A DNA stretch of 64,000 nucleotides, taken from the NCBI GenBank assembly GCA_965221555.1, contig OZ244895.1, positions 3,100,001 through 3,164,000 on the forward strand, in the 5' to 3' direction. The notes beneath the pieces were generated by a model. The model had not been told where the DNA came from, ran no database searches, and saw only the letters and a list, made by a program, of their open reading frames with translations. A program made the position numbers and the translations under genes. Each line of letters starts with the position of its first letter. The first letter of the stretch is position 1. Shown here in pieces: positions 26,080 through 34,649 of the stretch. Source of the DNA: JAJEAD01 sp965221555 (GTDB taxonomy: Bacteria > Pseudomonadota > Gammaproteobacteria > HK1).

Positions 26080-27737
26080 GTCGATGAGAACCCCTCGCCC
26101 GAAGCATGTGAATCCTCCACGATTCGCCTGGACCCGGGTCTCGCTGTCGCCGACACGCGGGCGAGCGCCTGCGGGGAGTCCACGTCCAACAGGACCGCGG
26201 CATCGTCGATCGCCACTTCGCGCACGACATCCGAATGCTCCCCGATCAGATGTCGCGCCCCCGCATCGCCCCGAATCCGGCAGATCTCGGCAAAGAACCT
26301 CCGGGACCACAGCACGGGGTTTCCGCGCTTGCCCCGGTAGCTCGGAACGCAGACTTCGGCGCCCCGTACCGGATCGAAGGCGTCGATGATGCGGTCGAGC
26401 AGCTCCGCCGAGACGGCCGGCATGTCCCCGAGGCAAATCAACGCTCCTTCCACGTCCGCGGGCAAGGAGGAAAGCCCCGCCGCGATCGAGGTGCTGATCC
26501 CCCGCTCGAAGCTCGGGTTATGCACCAGGCGCACCTCCCGATCGGCCAGCACCTCTTCCACCCGGCTGCGTTCGTGTCCGGTGACCACGTGCACGGCGCA
26601 GGCGCGGGATTGGAGCGCCTCCCCGACGACTTTCGCAAGCATCGGCACCCCGCCCACCTTCGCGAGCAGCTTGTTCACCGGACCCATGCGCCTCGACTGC
26701 CCGGCCGCGAGCACCACCGCGGCCACCGGCGGCGTTCGGCGAACCCGTCTCGCGACATCCGGCGCGACGTGCAGAGTCCGGTCGAGGCCACCGACTCCGA
26801 GAGCGGCCACGCTCCCGGAGTCGACCGGCACCCGCGCGGCAATTCGCTCGAGCAGAAGATCGAAGCTGCTGCGACGCGAGGAGCGGGCACTGCCGGGCGC
26901 CACCAGCACCGGCAGATCGCCGCAGCGGGCGAGGAGGGTCAGATGTCCCGGATCGACCGGCATACCCAGTCGCTGCACCGTTCCTCCCGCGAGCTCGATG
27001 CCGCGGGGCACGCAGTCCTTGCGATCCATGGTCGCCGACGCGCCAATGACCAGGAGAAGGTCGAGCTCGAGCCGACGGAGCTCGGAGATGGCGGCCGCGA
27101 CCGCCGCTTCGTGGTGTTCGCAGCTTCGGGTGGCAAAGAGCGAAGCGCCAAGGGATTCCACCCGGGCCCTGGTCGCCGTCAACGTCTTCTCAAGCAGGGA
27201 ATCCTTGGTGCCCTCGATCCGGGTCAGAAGGAGCCCGACCTTCGAGGCCTGGAAAGCACTGACCGACACCGCGGGCGAGAGGCGGGGGAGGAGAGCGTCG
27301 GCTTCGTCCCGGGAGAGGGCCAGCGGCAGGACCTTGAGAGTCGCCAGCACCCGGCCCCGCTCCACCGGGGTCAAGGGCGCGAGGGTGGCGAGCGCCACGC
27401 TCTCGCCGGCGTGGTTCAACTCGTGCACCCGGCGCTCGGCGATTGCGGCGAGCCCGGGCTCTTCGGCGTACATCCTGACCCGCCCGTTGACCGGAGCCGC
27501 ACAGGCGACGCCGGCGCCCGCGAGCCTCTCGGCCAGAGTGGCCGCGGCCCGATTCTCGTCGAGGTCGCCCGCTTCCCGGCGCACCACCGTAACCCGTTCG
27601 ATGCCGGCCCGGCGCAGCGCGCGCACGTCTTCGGCGCGCAGAGCATGGCCTTTGCGGATCATCGATCCCGACACCCGCAAAGAATGGGCAAGCAGGGCTC
27701 CCAGTGCTTCATCGGGCGGGAGGGCGCCGAACTTCAC
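26076..27737 (-). CDS. Molybdopterin-binding domain fused to MocA-type nucleotidyltransferase
   Basis: A 553-residue two-part protein. The N-terminal ~340 residues resemble the molybdopterin-binding fold of MoeA/MogA relatives (VGLLLTRIEGTKDSLLEKTL, LVIGASATMDRKDCVP, MPVDPG). The C-terminal ~210 residues are a MobA/MocA nucleotidyltransferase, with VVLAAGQSRRMGPVNKLL and ICLGDMPAV. MocA makes the cytosine dinucleotide form of molybdopterin used by xanthine-oxidase/CODH-type enzymes. It overlaps xdhC by 4 bp upstream and the NifU-like gene by 4 bp downstream. Which nucleotide is used here is not settled by sequence. Confidence 0.85.
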   Translation of the reverse strand: MKFGALPPDEALGALLAHSLRVSGSMIRKGHALRAEDVRALRRAGIERVTVVRREAGDLDENRAAATLAERLAGAGVACAAPVNGRVRMYAEEPGLAAIAERRVHELNHAGESVALATLAPLTPVERGRVLATLKVLPLALSRDEADALLPRLSPAVSVSAFQASKVGLLLTRIEGTKDSLLEKTLTATRARVESLGASLFATRSCEHHEAAVAAAISELRRLELDLLLVIGASATMDRKDCVPRGIELAGGTVQRLGMPVDPGHLTLLARCGDLPVLVAPGSARSSRRSSFDLLLERIAARVPVDSGSVAALGVGGLDRTLHVAPDVARRVRRTPPVAAVVLAAGQSRRMGPVNKLLAKVGGVPMLAKVVGEALQSRACAVHVVTGHERSRVEEVLADREVRLVHNPSFERGISTSIAAGLSSLPADVEGALICLGDMPAVSAELLDRIIDAFDPVRGAEVCVPSYRGKRGNPVLWSRRFFAEICRIRGDAGARHLIGEHSDVVREVAIDDAAVLLDVDSPQALARVSATARPGSRRIVEDSHASGEGFSST

Positions 27738-28432
27738 TTCCCCTCCCCCCGCAGCACCGCGGTCAGTTCGGCCACGATGGCAGCCGCTATCTCGGCCGGA
27801 GACTGCGCGCCGATGTCGAGACCGATGGGGGAGTGGATTCGAGCGAGCGCGCGCTCTTCGACGCCCGCTTGCCGGAGCCGCTCCAGGCGTGCCCGGTGGG
27901 TGCGGCGGCTGCCCAGAGACCCGATGTAGAAGGCAGGGCTTCGAAGACCCGCGATCAGCGCCGGATCGTCGAGCTTCGGATCGTGGGTGAGGGTGACGAG
28001 CGCGGTGCGGGAGTCCGGAGCGAGGGCGACCACCGCATCATCCGGCCACTCGTCCACCAGAGCGATCCCGGGAAAGCGCTCGCCGCTCGCAAAGGAGCGG
28101 CGGGGGTCCACCACCACCACCTCGTAGCCGACCAGTTGCGCCATCGGCACGAGCGCCTGCGCGATGTGGACCGCACCCACCACCACGAGCCGAAGCGGTG
28201 GATTGAACACATGCACGAACACCGGCCCGGACTCCGTCTCCACACAACGTGAACGGTCGCGGCGCAGCGCGTCCCGGATCTCGGATTGAAGCCCGGAATC
28301 AAGAGCCGGGGCACGCGCGCGGTCGTTGTGCCGGTAGAGCGTCTGCCGTCCCGACGAGAGAAAAGTGAGCACCGCACAGGGAAGCTTCCGCGTCCGCGCC
28401 TCGACGAGCTCATCGAGAAGGCGCCGCTTCAT
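27734..28432 (-). CDS. XdhC/CoxI-family maturation protein, Rossmann (C-terminal) domain
   Basis: A 232-residue protein. RLVVVGAVHIAQALVPMAQ is the NAD-binding-like start of the XdhC C-terminal domain, VVVVDPRRSFASGERFPG follows, and FYIGSLGSRRTHRARLERL then HSPIGLDIGAQSPAEIA close it. XdhC binds molybdenum cofactor and helps insert the sulfurated form into xanthine-dehydrogenase/CODH-type enzymes. The usual N-terminal domain is encoded separately just upstream (28497-28835), so the protein is split in two genes. Confidence 0.85.
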   Translation of the reverse strand: MKRRLLDELVEARTRKLPCAVLTFLSSGRQTLYRHNDRARAPALDSGLQSEIRDALRRDRSRCVETESGPVFVHVFNPPLRLVVVGAVHIAQALVPMAQLVGYEVVVVDPRRSFASGERFPGIALVDEWPDDAVVALAPDSRTALVTLTHDPKLDDPALIAGLRSPAFYIGSLGSRRTHRARLERLRQAGVEERALARIHSPIGLDIGAQSPAEIAAAIVAELTAVLRGEGK

Positions 28433-28496
28433 GAGCGCGGGTCGCCGTGCCGGGGGGAGGCCCTTCCAGTCCTTCCCCGCCTTCCGGTGCCGTGGC

Positions 28497-28835
28497 TCAA
28501 TCCAGGCTTTCCACGTAGACCCGGACTCGACCGCCGCACGCGAGCCCCACCTCCCACGCCCGCTCGTTGCTGACGCCGTACTCGAGCAGGCGCGGCTCGC
28601 CGCTCTTCATCACTTCGAGCGCTTCGCGCACGACCGCGCCTTCAATGCATCCTCCCGACACCGATCCGGCAAAGCGTCCGTCCTCGTCCACGAGCAACTG
28701 GCTCCCCGCGGGCCGGGGCGAGGACCCCCAGGTGCCCACCACCGTCGCCAGCGCCGCACGTCTCCCCTCCCCGAGCCACTGCCGGGCGAGGACGAGGACA
28801 TCCTCCCCGGGATTCGGGTTGTGGCCGTGCGTCAT
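28497..28835 (-). CDS. XdhC/CoxI N-terminal domain protein
   Basis: A 112-residue protein that matches only the XdhC_CoxI N-terminal domain: ALATVVGTWGSSPRPAGSQL, DEDGRFAGSVSGGCIEGAVV and VGLACGGRVRVYVE. ATG 28835 is preceded by GAGGAGTCGTA at good spacing; a longer frame to 28916 is not family-like. It lies 64 bp before the Rossmann-domain gene. Together they form one XdhC divided between two genes. Confidence 0.85.
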   Translation of the reverse strand: MTHGHNPNPGEDVLVLARQWLGEGRRAALATVVGTWGSSPRPAGSQLLVDEDGRFAGSVSGGCIEGAVVREALEVMKSGEPRLLEYGVSNERAWEVGLACGGRVRVYVESLD

Positions 28836-29009
28836 TACGACTCCTCGAAGCCGGCCGGCCCCTCTCCCCGGCTCACGGCTGCGCACGGGCATCCGCCGGC
28901 CCGCCGCCAACGCCACGCCTGCCCGAGACCGGCCATGTTCCCGCGAGTCTGGTCATGTTCCGGCACGGGGTGGTTGGCGCGAGCATGGGATTTTCGTCGG
29001 GTGAACAGG

Positions 29010-30257
29010 CTACGCCGCGCGAAGGCGCGTCCCGGAAACAAAGTGGGTAGCGCGAGCCGCTCGCATCCTCGAGTGCGACAGCACCTCGCACAAGACCTCC
29101 AGACTGTCCAGATTATGCACGGTGCGCATCTCGTGAACGAAGGGAAGCATCGCCTGCATGCCCCGGGCCCGGGGCTCGAATCCAGAATAGCGAAGGAGCG
29201 GATTGAGCCAGAGCAGGCGGCGGCAGGATTTGCGCAATCTCTCCATCTCGAAGGCCAACCCCTGTCCGATATCGCGGTCGAGTCCGTCGGTGACCAGGAG
29301 CACGAGCGCGCCGGGTCCGAGCACCCTTCGCGACCACGCGCGATTGAATTCATGCAGGCAGCGGCCGATCCGCGTACCTCCGCTCCAGTCCGCGACGACC
29401 CGGGAAACCTCTTCGAGAGCCGCATCCGGATCCCGCTCCCGCAGGTGGCGCGTGATGTTGGTCAGACGCGTACCGAAAACGAAGGCGTGAACCCTCTCCC
29501 GCGCGGTGGCGAGCGCGTGCGCGAAGTGCAGCAGCAGCGACGAATAACGGCTCATCGAACCCGAGATATCGCATATCAACACGATGGGGGCGGGCTTCGT
29601 CCCCTGACGGGCGCGGACCAGAGGAATGCCGCCCGTTCCCGCTCTCAACGCCGCGCGCAGGGTGGCCCGCATGTCCACGCGCCGGCCTCGGGGATGAACG
29701 CAGTGGCGCCGGGTGGAAACCAGGGGCAGGTGCGGGCGCAATGCCGCCACCGCCGCCTTCGCCTTCGCGATCTCCTCCTCGCTCATCTCCTCGAAGTCTT
29801 TCGAGCGCAACACCTCGCGGGAGGACCAGGTGAGCACCGCATCCAGGTCGGCCCGCCTCGATCCGGGCGGCGGCGCCTCTTTCATTTGCGGTCCCGCCCC
29901 CGCCGCGAGCGCGTCGGCGAGCCTGCGCCCGAACTCCGAGTCCGACCGCGGGTCTGCTTCCTCATCGGGACCCGCCGACGCTGCGAAGGGCAGGGGCAAA
30001 CCGGAAGTGGTCCAGAAGACCCGAAACGCCCGGTCGAAAATCTCCCGGTCCGCGGACCGGTCGACGAGGATCGCGTGCAGCGTCCAATAGAAGTCGGTCC
30101 GATCCTCGATGCCGACGACTCTCACCGCTTCCGTGGCCGACACCAACTGCCCGGAGCCGATGGGGAGTCCACAGGCTCGCAGCAAGCGGCCGAAGTGCAT
30201 GAGGTTCTCGACGAGCTTGCCGTCGCGGACTCCGCTTGAACGCGCATCGCCGTCCAT
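29010..30257 (-). CDS. CoxE-like von Willebrand factor A domain protein
   Basis: A 415-residue protein with a MIDAS motif DISGS at residues 230-234 and further VWA features (FVFGTRLTNITRHL, DWSGGTRIGRCLHEFN, LLVTDGLDRD). CoxE proteins work with the CoxD AAA+ ATPase to mature or insert the metal centre of carbon-monoxide-dehydrogenase-type enzymes. ATG 30257, 7 bp after the CoxD stop, has TGAGGCG before it; another ATG at 30287 is possible. The pair coxD-coxE is typical of cox clusters. Confidence 0.85.
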   Translation of the reverse strand: MDGDARSSGVRDGKLVENLMHFGRLLRACGLPIGSGQLVSATEAVRVVGIEDRTDFYWTLHAILVDRSADREIFDRAFRVFWTTSGLPLPFAASAGPDEEADPRSDSEFGRRLADALAAGAGPQMKEAPPPGSRRADLDAVLTWSSREVLRSKDFEEMSEEEIAKAKAAVAALRPHLPLVSTRRHCVHPRGRRVDMRATLRAALRAGTGGIPLVRARQGTKPAPIVLICDISGSMSRYSSLLLHFAHALATARERVHAFVFGTRLTNITRHLRERDPDAALEEVSRVVADWSGGTRIGRCLHEFNRAWSRRVLGPGALVLLVTDGLDRDIGQGLAFEMERLRKSCRRLLWLNPLLRYSGFEPRARGMQAMLPFVHEMRTVHNLDSLEVLCEVLSHSRMRAARATHFVSGTRLRAA

Positions 30258-30264
30258 TGACGCC

Positions 30265-31194
30265 TCAGGCTGGCCGCTCCTGTTCATGCGACCCGTGGTC
30301 GGCGACCTCGGCGAGAAAGCGCGCCGCCTCGCCGCCGCGCACCTTGGCGATATCGTCCTGGTACTTGAGCAATGCGCCCAGCGTGTCGTCCACCGCGGCC
30401 GGCTCGAGAGACCGCGTGTCGAGCGCGCAGAGTGCCCGGCTCCAGTCGATGGTCTCGGCAACGCCGGGCGCCTTGAACAGGTCCTCCTCGCGCAGGCGCT
30501 GAATGAAGGCCACCACCTGTCGGCTCAGGTCGGGAGCGGCTTCCGGACAGCGCAGAGCGAGGATGCGAAGCTCGCGTTCGGCACTCGGATAATCGACCCA
30601 GTGATAGAAGCAGCGCCGCTTGAGCGCATCGTGTATCTCGCGGGTCCGGTTCGATGTCACGATCACGATCGGAGGCTCGGCCGCGGCAATGCGGCCAATT
30701 TCCGGAATCGATATCTGGAAGTCGGAAAGCAGCTCCAGCAGGAAGGCCTCGAAGGGTTCGTCGGCTCGGTCCAGTTCGTCGATGAGCAACACCGGTGGTC
30801 CCCCCTCGTATGCCTTCAGCGCTTGCAGCAGCGGACGCTCGATGAGGAATCGACGGGAGAACACGTCTTCGCAGAGCTCCTCGTGAGACTTCACTCCCAC
30901 GGATTCCGCAAGCCTGATCTCTATCATCTGTCTCGAGTAGTTCCACTCGTACACCGCCGAAGCGACATCGAGACCCTCGTAGCACTGCAGGCGAATGAGT
31001 CGCCGACCGAGGGTCTCGGCGAGGACCTTCGCAATCTCCGTTTTGCCCACTCCCGCTTCGCCTTCGAGAAACAGCGGCTTGCCGAGGCGCAGGGCGAGCA
31101 GGACCGCGGTGGCGAGGCTGCGCTCCGCGACGTAGGCGCCGGACTGAAGCAGCGCCTGCATCTCCTCCACGTCTCGGGGCAGTCCGGTGGTCAC
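30265..31194 (-). CDS. CoxD-like MoxR AAA+ ATPase
   Basis: A 309-residue AAA+ ATPase: Walker A GEAGVGKT at residues 45-52, Walker B VLLIDELDRAD, and sensor-1-like IVIVTSNRTREIHDALKRRC. MoxR ATPases couple to VWA proteins to remodel or activate metalloenzymes; CoxD is needed for the Cu-S-Mo centre of CO dehydrogenase in Oligotropha. GTG 31194 was picked because it follows the upstream stop (31208) by 13 bp and starts near the family N-terminus; a frame to 31290 overlaps the previous gene. Confidence 0.87.
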   Translation of the reverse strand: MTTGLPRDVEEMQALLQSGAYVAERSLATAVLLALRLGKPLFLEGEAGVGKTEIAKVLAETLGRRLIRLQCYEGLDVASAVYEWNYSRQMIEIRLAESVGVKSHEELCEDVFSRRFLIERPLLQALKAYEGGPPVLLIDELDRADEPFEAFLLELLSDFQISIPEIGRIAAAEPPIVIVTSNRTREIHDALKRRCFYHWVDYPSAERELRILALRCPEAAPDLSRQVVAFIQRLREEDLFKAPGVAETIDWSRALCALDTRSLEPAAVDDTLGALLKYQDDIAKVRGGEAARFLAEVADHGSHEQERPA

Positions 31195-31207
31195 GCCGGG
31201 TTCTCGC

Positions 31208-31501
31208 CTAACCGCCACCGCGCCGAAAACAGAGATCGAAGCGTCGCATGAAGTTCTCCCGTTCGGTCTCTTCGACGCCTTCGAAGGCAAACCCCACTAC
31301 CGTACAGGGCAAGCGCAGGGCGGCGATTCTACGGGTTTGCTCCTTTTCCAGGGTAATCACGAGCGAGCCCTCCTCGAGCTGCACGCGCACGCGACCGGCC
31401 TCGGCGACAAAGCTGCGATAGCCAAGCGCCGCGGGCAGCTCTCGAAAGAACTCCTGGTGGGTCAGCCCCATCTCGCGCGTGAAGCGCAGCGGTATCCTCA
31501 C
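31208..31501 (-). CDS. Conserved-looking 97-residue protein of unknown function in the Mo/W enzyme cluster
   Basis: I do not recognise the family. The product is 97 residues, without signal peptide or membrane helix, begins MRIPLRFTREMGLTHQEFF and has alternating beta-rich segments (VRVQLEEGSLVITLEKEQ, PCTVVGFAFEGV). It contains one Cys in the middle and one near the end. It lies between the MoaD-like and CoxD genes, 13 bp before CoxD, with all genes on one strand. The placement suggests a role in cofactor or enzyme maturation. Confidence 0.65.
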   Translation of the reverse strand: MRIPLRFTREMGLTHQEFFRELPAALGYRSFVAEAGRVRVQLEEGSLVITLEKEQTRRIAALRLPCTVVGFAFEGVEETERENFMRRFDLCFRRGGG

Positions 31502-31570
31502 GGGCGGGCTTGCGCCAGGTCTGGTGCCAACGGGTGGTCGCGCCGGGGAGGGGGAATCCCTCGGCTGGCC

Positions 31571-31822
31571 TCACCCCCCGGCCACGGGAGGCCAGACCGC
31601 CAGGGTATCGCCCTCTTTCAGCCGGGCCTCGTCCCTCTCGTCCCGGGCGCAGTACACGCCGTTGACGAGAACGAGATGCGCAAGGCCGCGGGGCACCTGG
31701 TAGCGGTCGATGATCGCGTTCGGAGTCACGTCCTCCGGCACCTCAATCGCGACCGCATTCTCGAACGCGCCATCAGGCAGATAGCCGCCCAGGGTGGCGT
31801 AGAGCTTGAAGGTGATTCTCAT
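31571..31822 (-). CDS. MoaD/ThiS-like sulfur-carrier protein (second copy)
   Basis: An 83-residue ubiquitin-fold protein ending VWPPVAGG with the diagnostic terminal Gly-Gly. It starts MRITFKLYATLGGYLPDG and includes NGVYCARD. ATG 31822 is preceded by AGG at 7 nt. MoaD-like proteins in AOR operons are thought to serve tungsten-pterin synthesis; the separation from moaC/moaD at 19.5 kb and proximity to the AOR gene fit that role, but this is inference. The 349-bp gap between it and the AOR gene holds a repeat. Confidence 0.82.
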   Translation of the reverse strand: MRITFKLYATLGGYLPDGAFENAVAIEVPEDVTPNAIIDRYQVPRGLAHLVLVNGVYCARDERDEARLKEGDTLAVWPPVAGG

Positions 31823-31870
31823 TCGAACCTGGAGCTTCCCGTCCTTAGTCCCTGCGTCCCGCGCTCTTCC

Positions 31871-32057
31871 TGACCCGCAAGTTACACCGATTCGAGAACC
31901 AGCGCACGCCACTTTGCTCGCGCTTGCGGGTCGTGCTCCGTGGCGCCGCAACGACTTCTTGTCGGCTACGACTTGCGCGTCATTCCAGTGCGTGCTTCCT
32001 GCCATCTCGGCATCCTGGCGCTCGTAGCGACCGGTAATCGGTGAGACGCACGGGCCA
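31871..32057 (-). repeat. Dispersed intergenic repeat with terminal inverted repeats, copy 2 (full)
   Basis: This fills the 349-bp gap between the MoaD-like and AOR genes. Read on the minus strand it begins TGGCCCGTGCGTCTCACCGA and ends AATCGGTGTAACTTGCGGG-TCA; the two ends are imperfect inverted repeats of about 22 bp. The central part ACGCGCAAGTCG...GAAGTCG...CCCGCAAGCGC aligns closely with copy 1 at 8226, and the left part aligns with the half copy at 37994. It carries no open frame and the gap shows no other feature. Confidence 0.78.
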
Positions 32058-32171
32058 GCTGGATGATCGTGGCTCGCCGATTCGGCCAAGCAATCTCGGC
32101 GGAGGAAGCTCGGGAGCGAGCGAGGCGGCGCTCTCGCGCCGCCTCGCCTGCGGTCTCAGGTCTCGATGTCT

Positions 32172-34028
32172 TCAGCCCGGCAGGCCGAAGCGATCCCGGG
32201 TCTGGGTGGTGAGGGTGCCGTCGGGCGCCCAGCCGCGCAGCTCGTAGTACTCCGGCAGCATCTCGGCGAGACCACTGGTCTTGCCCTCGGCCGGGCCGGT
32301 ATTGGCGCCTTCCTCCAGCAAACGCGGAGGCAGCGTGTCGTCGGCCTTGCCGAGCCCCGCCCGGTTGTTGAAGTCGCGCTCCAGATTCCAGATGCGCTCG
32401 CCGACTTCGGCCAGCCGCTCCACCGACCACTCGCCCTCGCAGGCGGCATCGATCTGAGGCGCGATGTTCTCCAGGGTCCAGGCGAAGGTGACGAACACAC
32501 ACAGCCCCGAGGAGTCCACCGCGGCGGTGGCGTCCTGAAACGCCTTCACCAGCGCCGGCTTGCCTTCGGTCGCAAGCGGGTCGGTCTTCTCCGGGATTCC
32601 CAGAATCTCCGACGCCACGGTGTAGCTGCGCAAATGGCAGGCTCCCCGATTAGCGGTGGCGTAGGTCAGGCCCATGCCCTGGATGCCGCGCGGGTCGTAG
32701 GCGGGAAACTCCTGGCCCTTCACGGTCATGGACAGCTCCGGCCGGCCGTACTTCTCGCACAGGCGCTTGGAGCCGAGCCCCAGATCGCGACCGAATCCCT
32801 CGCCCCGGGCGGTGAGCTCGGTCACCTGGGCCAGCGCCTCCGAGGAGCCGAACTTGAGCTCGATGCCGCCGGTGGTCTCCTTGTCGATGGCGCCACTCTC
32901 GTAGAGCTCCATCGCCGCCGCGACCGTAGCTCCGAAGGAGATCGGGTCCATGCCGTCCTCGTTGCAGAGGAAATTGACGTAGGTGAGGCAATCGAGATCG
33001 TCGACCCCGGTATCGCTTCCCAGCGCCCACGCCGCTTCGTACTCCAGTCCACCGGAATTGCCCCAGTACTCGGGCTTGTTCTCGACCGTGAAGTGGCCTT
33101 TATCTACGGTGGAGATGCGCCCGCAGGCGATGGTGCACCCGAAGCAGGCCGCGTTCGTGGTGAGGTTGGGTTTTCCGTCGCCGGCGCGGGGCTCCTGCAT
33201 CGCCTCGGCGGAGATCTTGTGCGCGCCTTCGAAGCGCACTTCCCGCATGTTGCGGGTCGGCATCGCGCCCACCTCGTTGATGACGTTCATCAATACCTGG
33301 GTGCCCATCGCGGGCAGGCCCTGGCCGGTAACCGCGTTCTCCGCGAGCACCTGCTTCTGCTCCGAGGTCACCTTGAGGAAGCGCATGGGGTCCTTGATGC
33401 CGGACACGCCGCGGGTGCCGCGCACCGCAACCGCCTTGAGGTTCTTCGACGCCATCACCGTCCCCACTCCGGAGCGCCCCGCCGCGCGGTGCAGGTCGTT
33501 GATGATCGCGGAGTACAGGCATCCCGCCTCGGCGGAGCGGCCGACGCACGCTACGCGAAGCTGTGGATCGTTGTGCTTGTCGTGCAGCAGCGCGTCGGTC
33601 TCCCACACCGACTTGCCCCACAGATCGTCGGCCGGAATGACTCGCGCTTCCTCGTTCTCGACGTAGAGGTACACCGGCGAGGGGGCCTTGCCTTCGAAGA
33701 TGATCATGTCCCAGCCGGCATTCTTCATCTCCGCCCCGATGAAGCCCCCCGAGTTCGAGCAGGCCACCGCCCCGGTCAGCGGACTCTTGGTCACCACGCT
33801 GTAGCGGCCCCCGGTGGAGGCACAGGTCCCGGTGAGCGGACCGGTGGTCATGATCAGCTTGTTGTCGGGGCCGAGCGCGTCGCACTTCGGATCGATCTCC
33901 TCGACCAGATAACGGGTCGCCAGGCCCCGCTGGCCGAGATACTGCTGAGCCCATTCCATGTTGAGAGGCTCGGCCCTGGCCGTGCCTTCGTTCAGGTTCA
34001 CCCGCAAGATTTTCTTCGTCCAACCCAT
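32172..34028 (-). CDS. Aldehyde:ferredoxin oxidoreductase family catalytic subunit (tungsten-pterin, 4Fe-4S)
   Basis: A 618-residue AOR-family protein. Three cluster cysteines are C295, C298 and C302 in CFGCTIACGR, and the fourth is C510 in DSSGLCVF. GTCASTGGRYSVVTKSPLTG and GIQGMGLTYATANRGACHLR belong to the bis-pterin binding domains. Family members oxidise aldehydes to acids, usually with tungsten. ATG 34028 has GGAGGA before it. The four-cluster ferredoxin gene is 37 bp upstream, as in the AorA-AorB pair of Aromatoleum; an FAD-binding AorC-type partner of that family is not seen, whereas a CoxM-like flavoprotein is. Confidence 0.9.
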   Translation of the reverse strand: MGWTKKILRVNLNEGTARAEPLNMEWAQQYLGQRGLATRYLVEEIDPKCDALGPDNKLIMTTGPLTGTCASTGGRYSVVTKSPLTGAVACSNSGGFIGAEMKNAGWDMIIFEGKAPSPVYLYVENEEARVIPADDLWGKSVWETDALLHDKHNDPQLRVACVGRSAEAGCLYSAIINDLHRAAGRSGVGTVMASKNLKAVAVRGTRGVSGIKDPMRFLKVTSEQKQVLAENAVTGQGLPAMGTQVLMNVINEVGAMPTRNMREVRFEGAHKISAEAMQEPRAGDGKPNLTTNAACFGCTIACGRISTVDKGHFTVENKPEYWGNSGGLEYEAAWALGSDTGVDDLDCLTYVNFLCNEDGMDPISFGATVAAAMELYESGAIDKETTGGIELKFGSSEALAQVTELTARGEGFGRDLGLGSKRLCEKYGRPELSMTVKGQEFPAYDPRGIQGMGLTYATANRGACHLRSYTVASEILGIPEKTDPLATEGKPALVKAFQDATAAVDSSGLCVFVTFAWTLENIAPQIDAACEGEWSVERLAEVGERIWNLERDFNNRAGLGKADDTLPPRLLEEGANTGPAEGKTSGLAEMLPEYYELRGWAPDGTLTTQTRDRFGLPG

Positions 34029-34065
34029 CGTAGTTCCTCCAGGGTCTTTCCCGCCGCCCGTGCGC

Positions 34066-34539
34066 TCAGGCGCTGGCGGCGTTGTCGGTCTTCTCGGCCC
34101 ACGCCCGCATGCGCTCCATGCCGGTGGCGCCGGCGTCGATGTAGGTGATTGCCTCGGTCGGACAGGCCTCGGCGCACTTGGGATCGCCGCCGCAGAGATC
34201 GCACTTGACGACCTTGCCGGTATCGGCGTCGTAATTGACGGTGCCGAAAGGACACGCGATGGTGCAGACCTTGCATCCCACACAGACATCGGCCTTGACG
34301 TCCTTGGAGCCGGTGAGGGTGTTGATGACGATCGCGTCTACCGGGCAGGCCTCCATGCACCACGCCTCGTCGCACTGGGTGCAGGTGTAGGGCACGAATC
34401 GCCCGGCCTCATGGAAGGTGAAGACCTTTATCCGGGACTTCGAGGGGTTGAACACGCCGGTGTTCTCGTACGAACAGGCCATCTCGCACTGCAGGCAGCC
34501 TGTGCACTTGCCGGGATCGATGTGTAATGACTTCAGCAT
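34066..34539 (-). CDS. Four-cluster [4Fe-4S] ferredoxin-like electron-transfer subunit
   Basis: A 157-residue protein with sixteen cysteines in four groups: CTGCLQCEMAC at residues 12-22, then CTQC with CMEACP, CVGCKVCTIACP, and CDLC with CAEACP. This HycB/AorA type binds four [4Fe-4S] clusters and relays electrons between a catalytic subunit and a flavoprotein. The start is preceded by AGGAGGATAA, a near-ideal ribosome site. It is transcribed just before the AOR catalytic gene and 110 bp after the CoxM-like gene. Confidence 0.9.
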   Translation of the reverse strand: MLKSLHIDPGKCTGCLQCEMACSYENTGVFNPSKSRIKVFTFHEAGRFVPYTCTQCDEAWCMEACPVDAIVINTLTGSKDVKADVCVGCKVCTIACPFGTVNYDADTGKVVKCDLCGGDPKCAEACPTEAITYIDAGATGMERMRAWAEKTDNAASA

Positions 34540-34649
34540 TTATCCTCCTCCGCTGATCCCTTCCACCACGCACTCCGGTGGAGGGGCCATCATAGTCCAA
34601 TTCGGTCGGAGCCGGCACGCTCCCGCCACGCTCGCCCTGGCCGTCCGCC

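Noticed and set aside
28910..28965. Two CATGTTCC segments in the gap between the XdhC and CoxE genes
   Set aside because: They are short, only two, and do not align with the dispersed repeat or form a convincing operator.
32166..34148. A 660-codon open frame on the plus strand
   Set aside because: Antisense to the AOR gene, which has its cluster cysteines and ribosome site in place.
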